A stretch of 64,000 nucleotides of DNA from Ascarosepion bandense (Eukaryota > Mollusca > Cephalopoda > Sepiida > Sepiidae), in assembly GCA_037127315.1 (NCBI GenBank), contig JBBBDQ010000224.1, positions 7,462,501 to 7,526,500 on the forward strand, given 5' to 3'. The position numbers were made by a program, and so were the translations under genes. Positions 24,080-37,038 of the stretch are shown piece by piece; the stretch's first letter is position 1, and each line of letters begins with the position of its first letter. Below the pieces are notes generated by a model. That model was not told where the DNA came from. It saw nothing but the letters and a program-made list of their open reading frames with translations, and made no database searches.

Positions 24080-24786
24080 CATAATAATTATTAGACTATA
24101 TTTATTGCAAGAAAGTAGACATCATTTCATCGCCGTATTTCCCGCCGCAAACAATAACTTGTATTCTGAATGTTTATTAAAGCGGCATAATCTACCTCTA
24201 ATGCTCACAAGCGTATCTGTGTCGCTTTTTACATTATTTAAATTGAGTAATAATCTTATCGATCGAATATTTGACTCACCTCAAACAACTGAAATTTTGT
24301 GACATGCTATTTTTTTTTAAGAGGGCGGTAACATCATCTGTTCTGTTGCAAAATAAGAATGTCCCCTTCTCTCGTGTTCAATCTTTGCATGATGTCTCTG
24401 TATTGTAATGGCCTTTTGCCAGACTAATCTTTATACACCATCCTGCTTTATGGATTTATCTTACAGGTTTATAAATGAGATCAGTCTTCAATGGGTTCTC
24501 CATTACGCGTCTGTACCAGATTCATCGAAGGTTAATAAGTATATTCTAATTAATTAAAAAGGATTCAAAAGTTTTTGCTTTAATTAGAATAAATTGGTAT
24601 ATTTCGTTTTTTTTATGTGCGTACTGTAAGAATGGGCTTTTTAAAATTAGTTTACTTCCAACAACTTCATTTTGTTCAGGGAAGTTATGGAAGAGTGGAG
24701 CCTAGATTCAAATTTATAAATATTCAAATGAAAGCATGAATAATCGTAATGTCCTAAGCATACGAAGTTGCGGAAAAAATGTTATC

Positions 24787-24787
<1 letters not shown>
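24078..24787. other. Unassigned AT-rich sequence
   Basis: A 65-codon plus ORF (24105-24302) lacks motifs. Nothing else seen. Confidence 0.45.

Positions 24788-24871
<84 letters not shown>
24788..24871. repeat. (GT)n microsatellite
   Basis: About 42 uninterrupted GT units, one of the longest simple repeats in the window. Confidence 0.98.
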
Positions 24872-24872
<1 letters not shown>

Positions 24873-25349
24873 CACTCAGACACAAAGACAAATCAGCTTT
24901 TGAATGAAACATTAGAGAATGAAACTTAGGAAGAAAAAAATGTCACAAGGACGCTGTACATCTTACCAACACGTTGGAGATATAAAAGTATCAAATGTGT
25001 GCCTCCCAAAAATAAAATTTATTTTTATCTATGCAGAAGTTGTTTACAACAAAACCGAAGATTAATTTTAATTATCAAAGTGTAATTAATATTATCCTTG
25101 GTCATTATTCAGTTGTACAAATTATTAAAGGTGGGTGTTCGTAGAAGTGGCTTATTTAATAAAAACATTTGTTAACCATCAAAAATTTGTTTAATCGAGT
25201 TTATAATTCAACAATATCAATATATACGAGTGCGAGCTAATAGATTCTCGGCCTTACTAACAAAAGATTCTCATTAGGATACTAACATGTAGTCAAATTA
25301 AGAAAGTAAGTGGGCTAAGAACATTTCAGCACTATCTGATAAATGTGTG
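24872..25349. other. Unassigned AT-rich sequence
   Basis: Nothing recognised. Confidence 0.5.
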
Positions 25350-25545
25350 TGAGGGATTGCATAACGGTTATCAGCGCTTAAAATGAAGTCGGCGAATGAA
25401 ATGTTGCATTGACTTCCGCACAAATAGAAAATCTGGAATCTAGCTATTATTCCCTCAGCTATGGGTTAAATAGCAGGGTAGACTCAACTTTTAACCTGGG
25501 GTAGCAACCAGTTTAAGAGAAAGAAAACTGAATCCCAGTGAATGT
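25350..25545 (+). repeat. SINE family 1, copy E
   Basis: TTGCATAACGGTTATCAGCG (about 25357) is an A-box-like start. The family body then follows: CTTCCGCACAAATAG, CCTCAGCTATGGGTTAAATAGC, CAACCAGTTTAAG. The B box is not clear. Opposite orientation to copies A to C. Confidence 0.7.
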
Positions 25546-25587
25546 TTTAATCTACTTAGGGTAGAAATAACAAAATGATTTCATTTC

Positions 25588-25589
<2 letters not shown>

Positions 25590-25653
<64 letters not shown>
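25590..25653. repeat. (AC)n microsatellite
   Basis: About 32 AC units. Confidence 0.98.
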
Positions 25654-25655
<2 letters not shown>

Positions 25656-26429
25656 GGACTTAATATTTCTATAAATATCAATTTTTTTAAACAACAAAAA
25701 ACATATTCAAAACATTCATATAAATCTGTGATATAAACAAGGGAAATAGTTAAACATTCGCAAGTACTCGTTCTTATTCGTGTGTGTATATATATTTTAA
25801 TGTCCTGTTTATCCTGATAGTTTCCCAAGTGCATTTCAGTATTAATACAAGTTGATATTCACATTAATACAAACTATGCATGTGCATATTCAATGATAAA
25901 AATAATTTTCGGTATTATTATATATGTGTACAAAATTTTACATATAACTCTGCATCTATGTGTTTATATCTGCATATCTACACGTATGTAATTGTCTATT
26001 AGTATAAAACTATTAAACTGCACGTGGGCTCGAGTATACAGACACACATAATTACAGCAAGAAAGAGAATGAAAAATTTCCTTCCCTCTGTGCGTGAGAG
26101 AGAGAAAGTTTATTACAGCGTTCACTTTTATAATTATGTCAAACTGCGTGCTATTATTCCAGAGAAGATATTTTACTAATCTCAGTTTAATGTCGCACAT
26201 GTCCAGAATGCGTGTGGATTTGCGACTATATGCGTATAATGTCAGTTCATTCCCTGTTTTCTAATAGTTCATACTAAATCGTCTCTGCCTTGTAAGCAAC
26301 AGGTAGGTTTTCGTTTATGTAGCTGAGTGCAACAGGTTTTTAACGGAGTAACCACAATAGAGGGAAAGAAAGATGGGGTAAGAACAGCGTGGTTGGGCAA
26401 AGAGGATCGTTAAGCGAGTGGCACAAGCT
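25654..26429. other. Unassigned sequence
   Basis: No gene or repeat family recognised. The small ORFs lack motifs. Confidence 0.45.
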
Positions 26430-27330
26430 TAGCTTTACATTAAGCTAAAAGGGGAAAAAAATAAAAGACGGAAGAAAGAATGTAGAAAAGTGAGTGTGAA
26501 AGCAGGAAGAAAATTTACAAAAAAGAAAAGGAAAGATACAGGAAAATAGAAAGGAGAGACAGAAAAAGAGAGAAAACTAAAAAGAGAAAAACGGAGAAAT
26601 ATGTCGGGGCGATGAAGGATACAAAACCAAAAAAAAAAAAAAAGAAGAAAAAAATAATGAGAAAAAAAGAATGAAAAGTGGTGGAGGTAAAGAGAAGAAA
26701 TGCTAAATTATAAAAGAAAGTTCACAAAAAAAATGAAGAGTATAGAAAAAGTAAGATTGGAAAGGAGAAAAATGATAAAACGAAAGTCAGGCGGAAGTGA
26801 ATAAAGAAAGACAAAATATGCGATGAAACGAACGAAAGAATTAGGGAAAAGAATTAACTGAGATGAAAAATGAAATAATAAATTTTAGTATTGAAAACTG
26901 AATGAAAATTATAAAAGAATGCTTTCGGATCAGATTGCATTAAACTGCAGAAAGAATGAATTAAACAAAATTTAATGAAGATATGTAAGTTGGAATAGAA
27001 ATTAGACGAAATCTAACCCGAAAAAATAAATGAAGAAAGAATAAATTAAGATGAATGAAATGCACGTTGAAAAAAAACAAAACGAGGCGACAAAAAGAGG
27101 AAAGTACGGAATAATAAAGAGGAAAACTATTAGAACGAAAAAGAATAATTTGGTATAGGGAGGGAAAAAGACGAAGCCGGGATGAAAAGCAGAATGACAA
27201 AAACAAAAATGGTAAAATGAATGAGATTTTTTGGTAATAAACAGATAAATAGTTAAAAGCAATTAGGTAAAATAGAAAGAAAAAACGAACAGTCAGAGAG
27301 AAGAAGGAAAATATACAACGTTGTTAAGAT
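26430..27330. repeat. Purine-rich (A/G) tract, about 0.9 kb
   Basis: The plus strand is overwhelmingly A and G (AAAGA, GGAAA and GAGAGA words) with few pyrimidines. The Phe/Ser/Leu ORFs on the minus strand (26961-27262) come from this composition. Confidence 0.85.
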
Positions 27331-27397
27331 GTTGCTAAGCAACTTAGATAAATTCGAGAATTAACATGAAATTATTGATACATGGGTGTGTGAAACC

Positions 27398-27455
27398 GTA
27401 TTTTATATATATATGTGTATTTGTGTATATTTGTGTGTGCGTGTGTGTGTGTGTA
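27398..27455. repeat. Imperfect TA/TG simple repeat
   Basis: TATATATATATGTGTATTTG followed by interrupted GTGTGTG runs. Confidence 0.85.
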
Positions 27456-28905
27456 GATTGGTTAATTGAAGATTGAAATATGAATTTACTTCGAAACAGT
27501 TCCATTCGTCAATGTTTCAAAAGCTTTATTTACGTGCCGAGTAGGGCTTTCTAAATTGGACAGTCAACAGCCGGTGACCAACAAAAGACAAGAGTTGAAA
27601 ACAAAACAAATGAAGGAAGAGAAAATGAAACAGATTAAATAAAGGAAAAAAAGGTGTGAAAAAAGAGAAGATGCGGTAAAAATTAAAGCCAAACGAGAAA
27701 AAGTGTAAAAGAAATTAGAAAAAAACATATGAAGAGGAAGTAAAAAGACGAGATAGATGTTATATTTATATTTACGTGAATATGAAATAAATTTTTATTT
27801 ATACATGCGTGAGTATGTGAGCATCTATGGTGGCTCTGCAAACATGGAATTTCTTTTATATGTGTGTGTGTTTGAAAATAAATATACCTGACTGCAAATA
27901 AACATCAGTCAGCCTATGCATATAAATAAACACGCACAAGAAATCACACCTTATATATTTATACAAAAACATGTGTTGAGAAGACGCGTAAAGTGAATTT
28001 CGCATGACGTATTCAATTCTTATTCGATTCCGTTTACTTTGATAATGATCTTGAGAAAAAAGTATGAATTTATCTTCATCCAGAGATGGGCTAAACACCA
28101 AAGTAAATTGGGATCTCTTGCTTTGAAATGGCAATGAGAATGGAGATAAAAACATTCTGAATTCAAAACCAGCCTGAAGAGAAATGGTCTCCGTCAGACT
28201 ATTTTGCCAAACACACACCACTGTGGCTATGGCTGCAATACATATGATGTCCCTACATCGCCAATGTGTTAGGAAATCATAAGGTTACCATATATAGGTT
28301 TGAATCAGGCATCAACTATTTACTAAGTTTAAAGAAGCCATATTATTAGAGTACCTAGTGAGGATCGAAATCATTACTAAGCATGACTCAACAGACTGAA
28401 TGCAACCATCAAAAGAGAATAACAAAGTATTTAAAAAGAAACAATAAGCCTTGTAATTTCTATTAGTGATTTTAAAAACTTTCAAAAAATAATTATACAT
28501 TCCTAAAAACCAGTTTGCCAAAAGCTACGGATCAATGTTTTGGTTAGAAAGAAGAATGGATTTCCTAAAATATGATTAACCAACTTGAAAATATTTATGC
28601 TGTTGATGGACGAAAAATGATCTGCTCCATTGTCTGAATATCATTTTCGACATGCCTTCTACTTTCATTTTCGCTGCTCTATATATACATAATTTTCTGA
28701 ATGTGTTTATTCGCTGTAATGACACATGAAAAATAGCGCGGACATAAAATAATAATTATGCTTTTAAGATAAATATACATAATTTCTAAATATTTACATA
28801 AGTCGCTACACATTTTGGATGTACTAAAAAGCTGTGAGAAAAGCGTACCCACGAATACAAGTGTACACATAAAAAGTTAATTCTCGGATAAAGAATAGCC
28901 GTGCT
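27456..28905. other. Unassigned sequence, partly purine-rich
   Basis: 27590-27745 is again A/G-rich. A 121-codon minus ORF (27856-28221) has no recognisable domain. No RNA gene seen. Confidence 0.4.
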
Positions 28906-28962
28906 AATGCTTTCATGATCATCATCATCATCATCGTAGCGATGTTTCAGTCCTTGTGCCCT
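28906..28962 (-). repeat. Possible LINE 3' tail with (ATG)n
   Basis: On the minus strand a short reading RAQGLKHRY leads into GATGATGATGATGATGATC. A coding-like end followed by (GAT)n resembles the LINE-B tail at 60931. Too short for firm assignment. Confidence 0.35.
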
Positions 28963-29296
28963 ATCGTGTTTTTCAAAGAATTTCGTACTTAAACTATCTA
29001 TATATGTGTAGATTGTTATCATTCTGCTATCTATATCTGGAGATACTTCGTCTTTTATCTCTTTGTAGTACTGCTCAGTTACAGTCTGCCGTTATTCCAA
29101 TAGCCAAGGATAGAGCTAGAACTCTCATTTACTATATCTTAAATTCAGGAAAAAAAGTTTCATCTGTCTAGGATATGTTTCATTCAGTAGAAACAAAATA
29201 CTGCAGAAAAACATTCTTGCAGATTCACAATCTGATTGACATGACTATGATATTTTTTCAAAATGTTTTTATATTATTAATGGAATGCACACACAC
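28963..29296. other. Unassigned sequence
   Basis: Small ORFs (28956-29171) without motifs. Confidence 0.45.
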
Positions 29297-29297
29297 A

Positions 29298-29298
<1 letters not shown>

Positions 29299-29363
<65 letters not shown>

Positions 29364-29375
29364 GTGAGAGAGAGA
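29299..29375. repeat. (TA)n microsatellite with flanking CA and GA
   Basis: CACACACACC, then about 31 TA units (29299-29360), then GAGAGAGAGAAAGGG. Confidence 0.97.
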
Positions 29376-30597
29376 AAGGGAATGAAAGAGGTAATAAAAA
29401 GAACAGGTAAGAAAAGTGACTTAATCTGAAATGTTTAACTTTATTAAGTTTCTTTACAGATTTGTTTACTAGACACGATCTATATTTCACAACAATGATC
29501 TAACATTGCCTGATAACGAGATAAAAATCTCAAAACAGAAATTTCAGTGTCGCATTGTAAACTACATTAATTTTAAATAAAAAACAAATTTATATATATA
29601 TATTTGGGTGAGTGTCTTTTGATAACATTCAAATAATAAACCATGAATGAAAGAAGACTGAATGTAATGTTGCGTGACAGTTAACATACGCCAAGCCTGA
29701 TCGTGGCAGAAGCCGTCAACCCCCAGTGGCTCAATTTCTTAAAAATGCTCAGCCAAAAAGTGATACAACTGTATCTGTATGTACAGAACAAAAGTGTCCC
29801 CAGTAACACCAACCTAATTCACAATATCTGTCAGGGGATGGTTCTTTTGTCCGGGAAGCAAACTTTCCGCAAAGTCCCAGGAACAATGGAACTACCTACA
29901 TAAAAGTGATTAACACTGTGATCAAGAACTGGATTAAGGTGGAAGTTATAAGTGTTCCATCAGAACATTCTATCCCACATGAGCTACATACCATGAAAAG
30001 GTTTGTCCGAGATTTTTAGATCAGACCATCACCTTAATTGCATCCACTACACTAATATGTTCCCTGCCTGACCAAGAATCCTTTTCCTCCGAACCATACT
30101 ATTTAGACAGATTTTCAGAAGTGAGCCGGCCTAAAAAATTTACACCACCACCTTGTCTAATAGCAAAGCTATATCATACATATATACACGTTTATATGTA
30201 TCTGCTGATTAGGTAGTTCACAAGGTGATATAGACAGGAACATTGTAACTGCAGATATGAAATCTGCATTATGTGCGTTATCTTTTATTGACAAAATACA
30301 CAATTTGTGGACATATCTCACCTCGCATCACAAACTGAAATATATGTGTGTGAGAGAGAAAGAGTGAGAGAGATAAGTAACTATTGCTTGACTACACATG
30401 TTAACACAAATCAAAATTAAGTTTGCTCGTCTATAACAAATTAAAATCTAGCGCATGCATTTATTTCAGTCCCTACAGACACGCGTGCAAATTGATAATA
30501 AATTAAAACAAACGCACACTCGTCAAATATAAAATCATGTGCGTATGACAGATTAATTCAAGTGTACCGATAGATATATTCTTAATGCATGAACTCT
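29376..30597. other. Unassigned sequence
   Basis: 29690-30180 is less AT-rich. A 66-codon ORF (29703-29903) might be a fragment of an old transposon protein, but no motif is recognised. A GA tract of about 40 bases lies near 30350-30375. Confidence 0.35.
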
Positions 30598-30608
30598 GTC
30601 TCTCTCTG

Positions 30609-30652
<44 letters not shown>

Positions 30653-30745
30653 CAGAGAGAGAGAGAGGACAGATAGACAGAGACAGACAGGCAGTTAGCG
30701 AAATACAGAGAGATAGCAGAGATAGAGATACAGACAGATAGAGAA
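30598..30745. repeat. Compound palindromic (CT)n(TA)n(GA)n repeat
   Basis: CT-rich (30598-30628), TA (30629-30651) and GAGA (30653-30668) are arranged so the outer CT and GA arms are complementary. Imperfect AGACAGATAGAG repeats follow to about 30745. Confidence 0.9.
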
Positions 30746-30918
30746 ACAGAGAGCGAGAAAAGATTTAATTAGCATATACTCCTTTCTTTTATTAGGGCAA
30801 AAATAAGTTCTAAAATTAAGATTTTAACAAAATCAATGTAATGAAACATTAGCAAGTTTTCAAGATTATCTTTGTTTAGGTCTTCCAATCATCTATTAGA
30901 CTTAGTTTAATCGCTTAT

Positions 30919-30919
<1 letters not shown>

Positions 30920-30976
<57 letters not shown>
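30920..30976. repeat. (TA)n microsatellite
   Basis: About 28 TA units. Confidence 0.97.
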
Positions 30977-30979
<3 letters not shown>

Positions 30980-31080
30980 TTACATATATATATGGGTTTC
31001 GAGGCTGGGTTGTGTAGCAATCGGAGTCTAACCGTACTGATGAACTGTGATACAGAGAAACAGATCTGTCTGCGGATGAC

Positions 31081-31081
31081 A

Positions 31082-31138
<57 letters not shown>
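31081..31138. repeat. Compound (TA)n(TG)n microsatellite
   Basis: About 13 TA units then about 15 TG units, directly before the inverted repeat. Confidence 0.97.
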
Positions 31139-31140
<2 letters not shown>

Positions 31141-31141
<1 letters not shown>

Positions 31142-31253
31142 GGAACATAAAAGTTGACAATTGAATTAAAGTTATACAAGTTTGGAATTAGAAACTTTTG
31201 TAGACCAAATGTTATACATTACACAAATTTATGATAAAGCTTCCACGTAACCT

Positions 31254-31295
<42 letters not shown>

Positions 31296-31299
31296 GTGT

Positions 31300-31365
<66 letters not shown>

Positions 31366-31466
31366 GTTGCATGGCTTTATCATATTTGTGTAATGTATAC
31401 TATTTGGTCTACAAAGGTTCCAAACTTGTATGACTTTTATTCAATAGTCTAACCTTTATGTTCCAA
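31141..31466. mobile_element. 326-bp inverted repeat with CA/TA/TG core
   Basis: The left arm (31141-31254) and right arm (31362-31466) are reverse complements with scattered mismatches. Matching blocks include TGGAACATAAA, ATACAAGTTTGGAA, TTTGTAGACCAAAT, ATACATTACACAAAT, ATGATAAAGC and AACCTACACA. The core (31255-31361) is (CA)n(TA)n(TG)n and is itself self-complementary. The whole could form a long foldback. It may be a MITE or foldback element, or a microsatellite-driven inverted duplication. No terminal target duplication or transposase was identified. Confidence 0.85.
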
Positions 31467-32950
31467 CTGTTTGTTCAAACAACGATCATAACTGATGATA
31501 ATTTCTCAATCATATTCAACTGGACGTTAATAAATATTTGATCTCGATTCATTCTTTCTTTCGTGCTCTTGAGATAAGTGTGTAAACTGTACATGTCTGA
31601 TGCATATAAATTGAGTTATGTTCAGTTTACAACTTAACCAAGATCAGTTTCATTTGGTTGATAGCCAAAAAATTTGGACGCTCACAAAGACTCAAATGTG
31701 CTACAACGCCAGTGACTTGCGAGACTTGCTTACATTCCGTCTCTCTAGGAAAAGCGTCCAGATTTTTTTTAGATTTTAGGCCTTTGTCAGTGGTTATAAC
31801 AATTTTTATTATTGTTGTATCGGCGATAGTTATGGGAGAGCGATGTTTGCTCATGTGCTAAAACAAACGTGTATATATGTGTGTATAAATTGTGTACATA
31901 CTTGCATATTTGTCTGTGTATGTGTGTAAATAAAAACAAATAAAACATTTGTTATTGAACCATTTTCTGAAATAAGAAAAAAGCAAAAAAGCAATGACAG
32001 AATTATCAGATGCGGGGTTATATCATGGAATCATCTGAAAAATCAGTGTTATTTCTCAACCACTTTGAAACTGAATAGTAAAAAAGCAAGTCTATGCATG
32101 TACAATCTTTATGATGCAAATTTCTTTATATGATCGACCAATAATTTCACAAAGCATGAAATTCAAGAAAGCTATGAGATGAAACATTTCAGTAAATTAG
32201 TATTTATTTAGGTATATACATACAAAAAATTCACGATACACAAAAATGGGTATGCATAAATTGATACAGTAATGGCAATAAGGTTTGTGGTCCCAGTAAT
32301 TGTTAAGTTTGGTTGGAGAAAGATAATGCAATTTCTTAAAAGCAGATACTGAAGATGTTATGTTACCAGCTTCCTGAGATCTTGAAATTACTACTTCGAA
32401 AAAGTATTATACTCGCCCCATGTGGAAGAGATTGACACATCAAACTCACTGACAATGTCTACCAAACACACACAAAGATTATTGGGTGCATACAACTTGA
32501 CATGCATATATCACAGCTTCTCCCTTACTCTACCTTACAGCTTCTTTTGCTTACATTTTCTTCACTCTTTACGCTTATTTCATTCTCTTTTCTTTGCCAT
32601 GTTAGTTTCTTTTTTTGACCATTCACTTGCTTTCTTTTCTCCTAATACCTATGCTTTACTTGCCTTCATCATCAGATCATGGTTTATGTCGATCATCAGA
32701 TCATGGTTTATTGCTACGAAACGCTGTCCCCGACAGTGAGTCTCCTTTTCACATAAATAGGGCAAATTTATTTATCTATAAATAATTAAATCATTGTATC
32801 TTACCGCACAATATGCCTGATGCTTGCTACACGCAGAAAAACTTGAGTAGCACTTTTCATTAAGGTACGATATAATTCTTTTTTTAATATATATTTTAAC
32901 TCCTATTTTACATCGAGCACTGGGTTTTAACTCAAGCACAGACACTATAT
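31467..32950. other. Unassigned AT-rich sequence
   Basis: Contains a 24-bp direct duplication at about 32669-32711 (ATCATCAGATCATGGTTTAT twice). A 105-codon ORF (32422-32739) is Phe/Leu/Ser-rich with no motif. Confidence 0.45.
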
Positions 32951-32987
32951 TTGTGTGTGTGTGTGTGTGTGTGTGTGCGCACGCGCG
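32951..32987. repeat. (GT)n microsatellite ending in GCGCACGCGCG
   Basis: About 13 GT units followed by a short alternating GC/AC purine-pyrimidine run. Confidence 0.95.
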
Positions 32988-33462
32988 TAAATTAACAGAA
33001 TACTGATATTGATGAGTAGATTGTTTCAAGACCGTTTCAGTTTAACTACAACCTCACCTCTATGAGACAATGAGTCAATTTCAACATTTAAAAAAAAACT
33101 TTATTTTACAATACCATGTCAGTAAATTTGCATTTGTTGCCATAATCAATATTTATTAATATAATTTTATGCTTCAGAAATTTTAATATATATCCAGACA
33201 CATACATTTCCAATAGGATGTTAGTCAGGACTTTGGAGCGATGCTTTTTTTTCTTTGTCAAACAATTTCTACACAGATTAAGAGCATGCTTTGTGTCAAT
33301 CTTCTAAATAGTAGAGCCACAACCAATAACTCGAAGTCCACTTGATACTTAATGCTTAATTTGACATGAAATGGCACCCTCCCCGCTCCTGATGACCGTA
33401 GGTATCAAGAGTATTTTGCATAATCAAAGTATTCTCCATCGCTGCTGAAATCTGCCTTTTTT

Positions 33463-33466
<4 letters not shown>
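32988..33466. other. Unassigned sequence
   Basis: Nothing recognised. Confidence 0.5.

Positions 33467-33525
<59 letters not shown>
33467..33525. repeat. Compound (TA)n(GA)n microsatellite
   Basis: About 17 TA units and then about 12 GA units. Confidence 0.97.
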
Positions 33526-35134
33526 CGTAGTATCTGAAGCTCCATGTCTAACCATCTTTGGACAACTTCAGGTAACTGAGTTTTGACCAATACTGTTGTT
33601 CTTCAGCTACAGCTTGAGAATTAATTTGACCTAACTATTTAACCCATAGAAATAGGTTAGAAGAGACGTATTTTTACTATTACATTAGTAATCTAGTTTT
33701 TGATACTACGGATCATTATCGATTGAAAACATGTTTCCAACACCTTCAATAGAGAATCAACACAAAATCATGTTACTGTTCTGGCCATGCTTAATATATT
33801 TAGATAAAATCGCTATCTTTTCTTCCTGCCTACTCACTGTTTTAGTATTTAAACACACAGTTAAAGTTGTTTTTTCTGTCTAAAGAACTTGTTTCTACTG
33901 GTTTAGTTTTGGTATGTTCAGTAAAATTGGCATGATTTAGTTTAGTTTATTTAAGAAAAAGTTCTTAGCTGTAACTCTTCTAGATAAATCATACTTTCAT
34001 TATCTCGGCACATAAAGTTCATTTATTAACCAAGCTCACGAACACGTTTTCTCTTCCTTACGTTCAATAAAGATTTATTTTAGCAGAACTTCTTGTTCTT
34101 TCTCTTTTGCTCGTTGATTTGACAAGACTTAAAGAACAATAAAAGTCTTCTGTAATTTTCCTCGACGTCCGACCATTTTATAATGTATGTATCAGATATC
34201 TTTACCATTTAAAGGTTTCTCTATTCCTCGGTACAAAATTTCTGGACAATTAAAACTGAATTAAACTTGAAATTGTAATCTTAAACTAATGTAGGTAAAA
34301 ATAATGTCAATGTCTGGAAACAAGTATTCAACAAGGTTTTAACTAAAATATAAAAATCTGTTATTCTGATATTTGATTATTGGATAATTCATAGTAATAT
34401 TTGTTTAATCAATTTAACTTCATTGAATCACTGAGCATTCTTTAGTCCACTCTTATACTGTGGGACATTATCACAGAATTAGTAGAATGTGGTTTATAAT
34501 TTTACAGATATATCAGTTAATATCATTTTGTCATTTTTATTTCTGTAGGAACAATGAAAATAACAAATAGAAGTATTGTTTTAAAAAAATTGAATTAAAG
34601 ATTAATATCAAAAAATCTTAATTAAGCAAAAATAGTTTTCGTTTTATTTTCAGTAAACAAATAAAATTGCTTGCATTTTACAGATATTACGGCTAAACCC
34701 AGAAACTCCTTGTTATTTAGCAGATGTATTCAGATGACTAATCATTAAAATGTGGTTGTCACTTGCTATATATTAAGGAAAACATTTTGTTCGGGGCGTA
34801 TTCAAACATCTCTCTTAATAACAGGGTGCTACAGACAATTCATTTTTTACTCTAGCTCCTCACAACTACATGAGTGCTTGCATATTCGAATTTTCAACCA
34901 GGGATGATTGATTTTGTTGCTAAAAATTTTCTTCCACTTTCCACTTTCTGTGAGTTCAAATGTTTGTCTAAATGTATAAAAGTGAATTCTTTTTTAATCC
35001 CAACAAACAGGAAAAATAAAGAAACTCGTCATTTAAATTTAGGCTGTAATATCAGATCTAGTAATATTCTAGATCTAGATAGGATTCTCATAATTAATCT
35101 ACTCTTTTAATCGCCAACAACTTATTAGATGATT
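33526..35134. other. Unassigned AT-rich sequence
   Basis: TTTAACCCATAG at about 33639 matches a short SINE family 1 word, which is too little to call. No gene seen. Confidence 0.45.
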
Positions 35135-35215
35135 TACATTATTCAGACTGTTATCCTCAACTTTATTGCCATGTTTACAACATTTCGACCGAGAACATGG
35201 CATGTTTAATGACTG
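35135..35215 (-). repeat. SINE family 2, 3'-part fragment
   Basis: ATTCAGACTGTTATCCTCAA, TTTATTGCCATGTTTACAAC and ATTTCGACCGAGAACATGGC align to the 3' half of the copy at 54355-54652. Head missing. Confidence 0.65.
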
Positions 35216-35366
35216 ATCAATGTTCGTTTCCAGAAGATCACGTGAAATCTGAATATTTGTTCGAGAGATTGTAAATAATACAGTTGACTGATTTCATAAG
35301 CAATAACTTCTAACAACCACTTAATATTGAGAAAATGATTACTATAGGAACTTTCACAACGATCAA

Positions 35367-35368
<2 letters not shown>

Positions 35369-35413
<45 letters not shown>
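35369..35413. repeat. Compound (TA)n(TG)n microsatellite
   Basis: About 6 TA units, then about 17 TG units. Confidence 0.95.
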
Positions 35414-35414
<1 letters not shown>

Positions 35415-36735
35415 TGAATGAAACTAGTTAAATAATCCCAAATTGATAAACGGTCGATAAGCTTTGAAATATGAATAAAATGGAACACATTAAAACTAAC
35501 AAGTGATGCACGGACAAAAATCGAATTGTAAATTCTCCGTCAATTCAACCAATTTTCTCTCTACCACTTTTGCTCTATACATATTTTCTGTTTATACCTG
35601 TTCGTTATCTTAAAATACACAAAACACGTTAAATTGTAAGCACGTTTTTTACCACTTTACTAAGTCTTCTTACTTAATCTATTTCGTTTTTGTGCATACA
35701 AACACACGAACACTTGTATTACTTTTACCGAAACAATAATGTATCGACGAGAATATATACTAAGTGGTTTATTTAGGTTATAATCCCTAAGTGCGCATAA
35801 TACATGTGCAATAATCTCAGCTACGCTTGATGCCACTGCGTCTTTCTCAAAATGCCAAGTCTCTTCAGCATGTAGGTGACCAGATCTCTTCATAGACTCA
35901 TTTTTCTTGATTTGTGAATTGCCATGACTTCATAGAAAAGATAGTGAGGTGCTTTCCAGATGCTATTTCCACATTTTTAATTCAGTGTAGTCTTTGTCAC
36001 GATTGCCAGTAAAGACAAAAGGATCCAGTTTGTCATGCTCTCACATTTGTTGACAACTATAGCCAAGGAATAATAGTTATATTCATACATTTCACTGTGA
36101 TCCAGGGTGCTCATATTTTCTGTACCCTGTATATGTTGTCAAATGTGACGTTATATTTAGAATAAAATGGACACAATTTGAAATCACAAAAAATGAATCT
36201 ACGCCACAAATTCATTTACAAACAGGATGACCTCAGCCCATTAAGAACAAAAGCAAAATCTACCTATTTTAACAATCCGCTATTATAATGAGTTGCAACT
36301 ATGGGGAAGATAATTAATCTACCACTCTCAATCAGTCAGGTCAGGGATTACCCCCTGCTACACCTGAGTGTAACTTGTCACATACAGAGACGCGATAGAA
36401 GCAAAACCAAATACCCATTATTGACTTAGGAAATATCGTGAAGAAAGCAGCATGTTGCCACAACGATAGACTAGGATATAAAATAAAAGGTTTCATGAAG
36501 TTATAGGTAGATTAATTGGACAAAAGGATTAGAGTGGTTGAATACCAAGTGAACATTGAATTTATGACAAATTTGCTAAACACCTTTCTATAAAACTATT
36601 ATCAAATAAAATATTAAATAAATATACATTTTAAATCAAACCTATTAATTTCTTTCTGCATCGATCAAATATTAATAAAAATTGAACATTCATTAGTCGT
36701 GTGAGAGGGTGACTATAATTTGAAATATAATATCG

Positions 36736-36739
<4 letters not shown>
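35414..36739. other. Unassigned sequence
   Basis: CCAGGGTGCTCATATT and TGTACCCTGTATATG near 36102-36136 resemble mariner-type terminal motifs, but no body was found. The small ORFs lack motifs. Confidence 0.35.
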
Positions 36740-36772
<33 letters not shown>

Positions 36773-36785
36773 AGAGAGAGAGAAA
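36740..36785. repeat. (TA)n microsatellite with GA flank
   Basis: About 14 TA units, then AACAGAGAGAGAGAAAG. Confidence 0.95.
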
Positions 36786-37036
36786 GAAAAATATATAGAG
36801 AGATTTTACATATATATGAGCGTGAGGTGAGTGTCAATGGTTAATGAAGAGAGTGAGAAAACACTCTGGAAAATATCGTTAAGTCGACATTTTAAAATTA
36901 AGCGTTTCTTTACTGAAAACACATTAAACGGGAAAGATATGAAATTATGCAATCATAACCTGAGTTTTATAAAGATCATTCCCGGGACTTTTGGAATTTA
37001 CCACACATACTATTTGTTATCGAAATATAGAATGGT

Positions 37037-37038
37037 TA

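Noticed and set aside
29175..29490. Tyr-Ile repeat ORFs on both strands
   Set aside because: They are translations of the (TA)n tract; the same pattern occurs at every TA microsatellite (for example 4248, 11065, 23727, 30907, 60436).
36095..36140. ACCCTGTATA-like motif as a second transposon end
   Set aside because: No matching opposite end or transposase remnant was found nearby.
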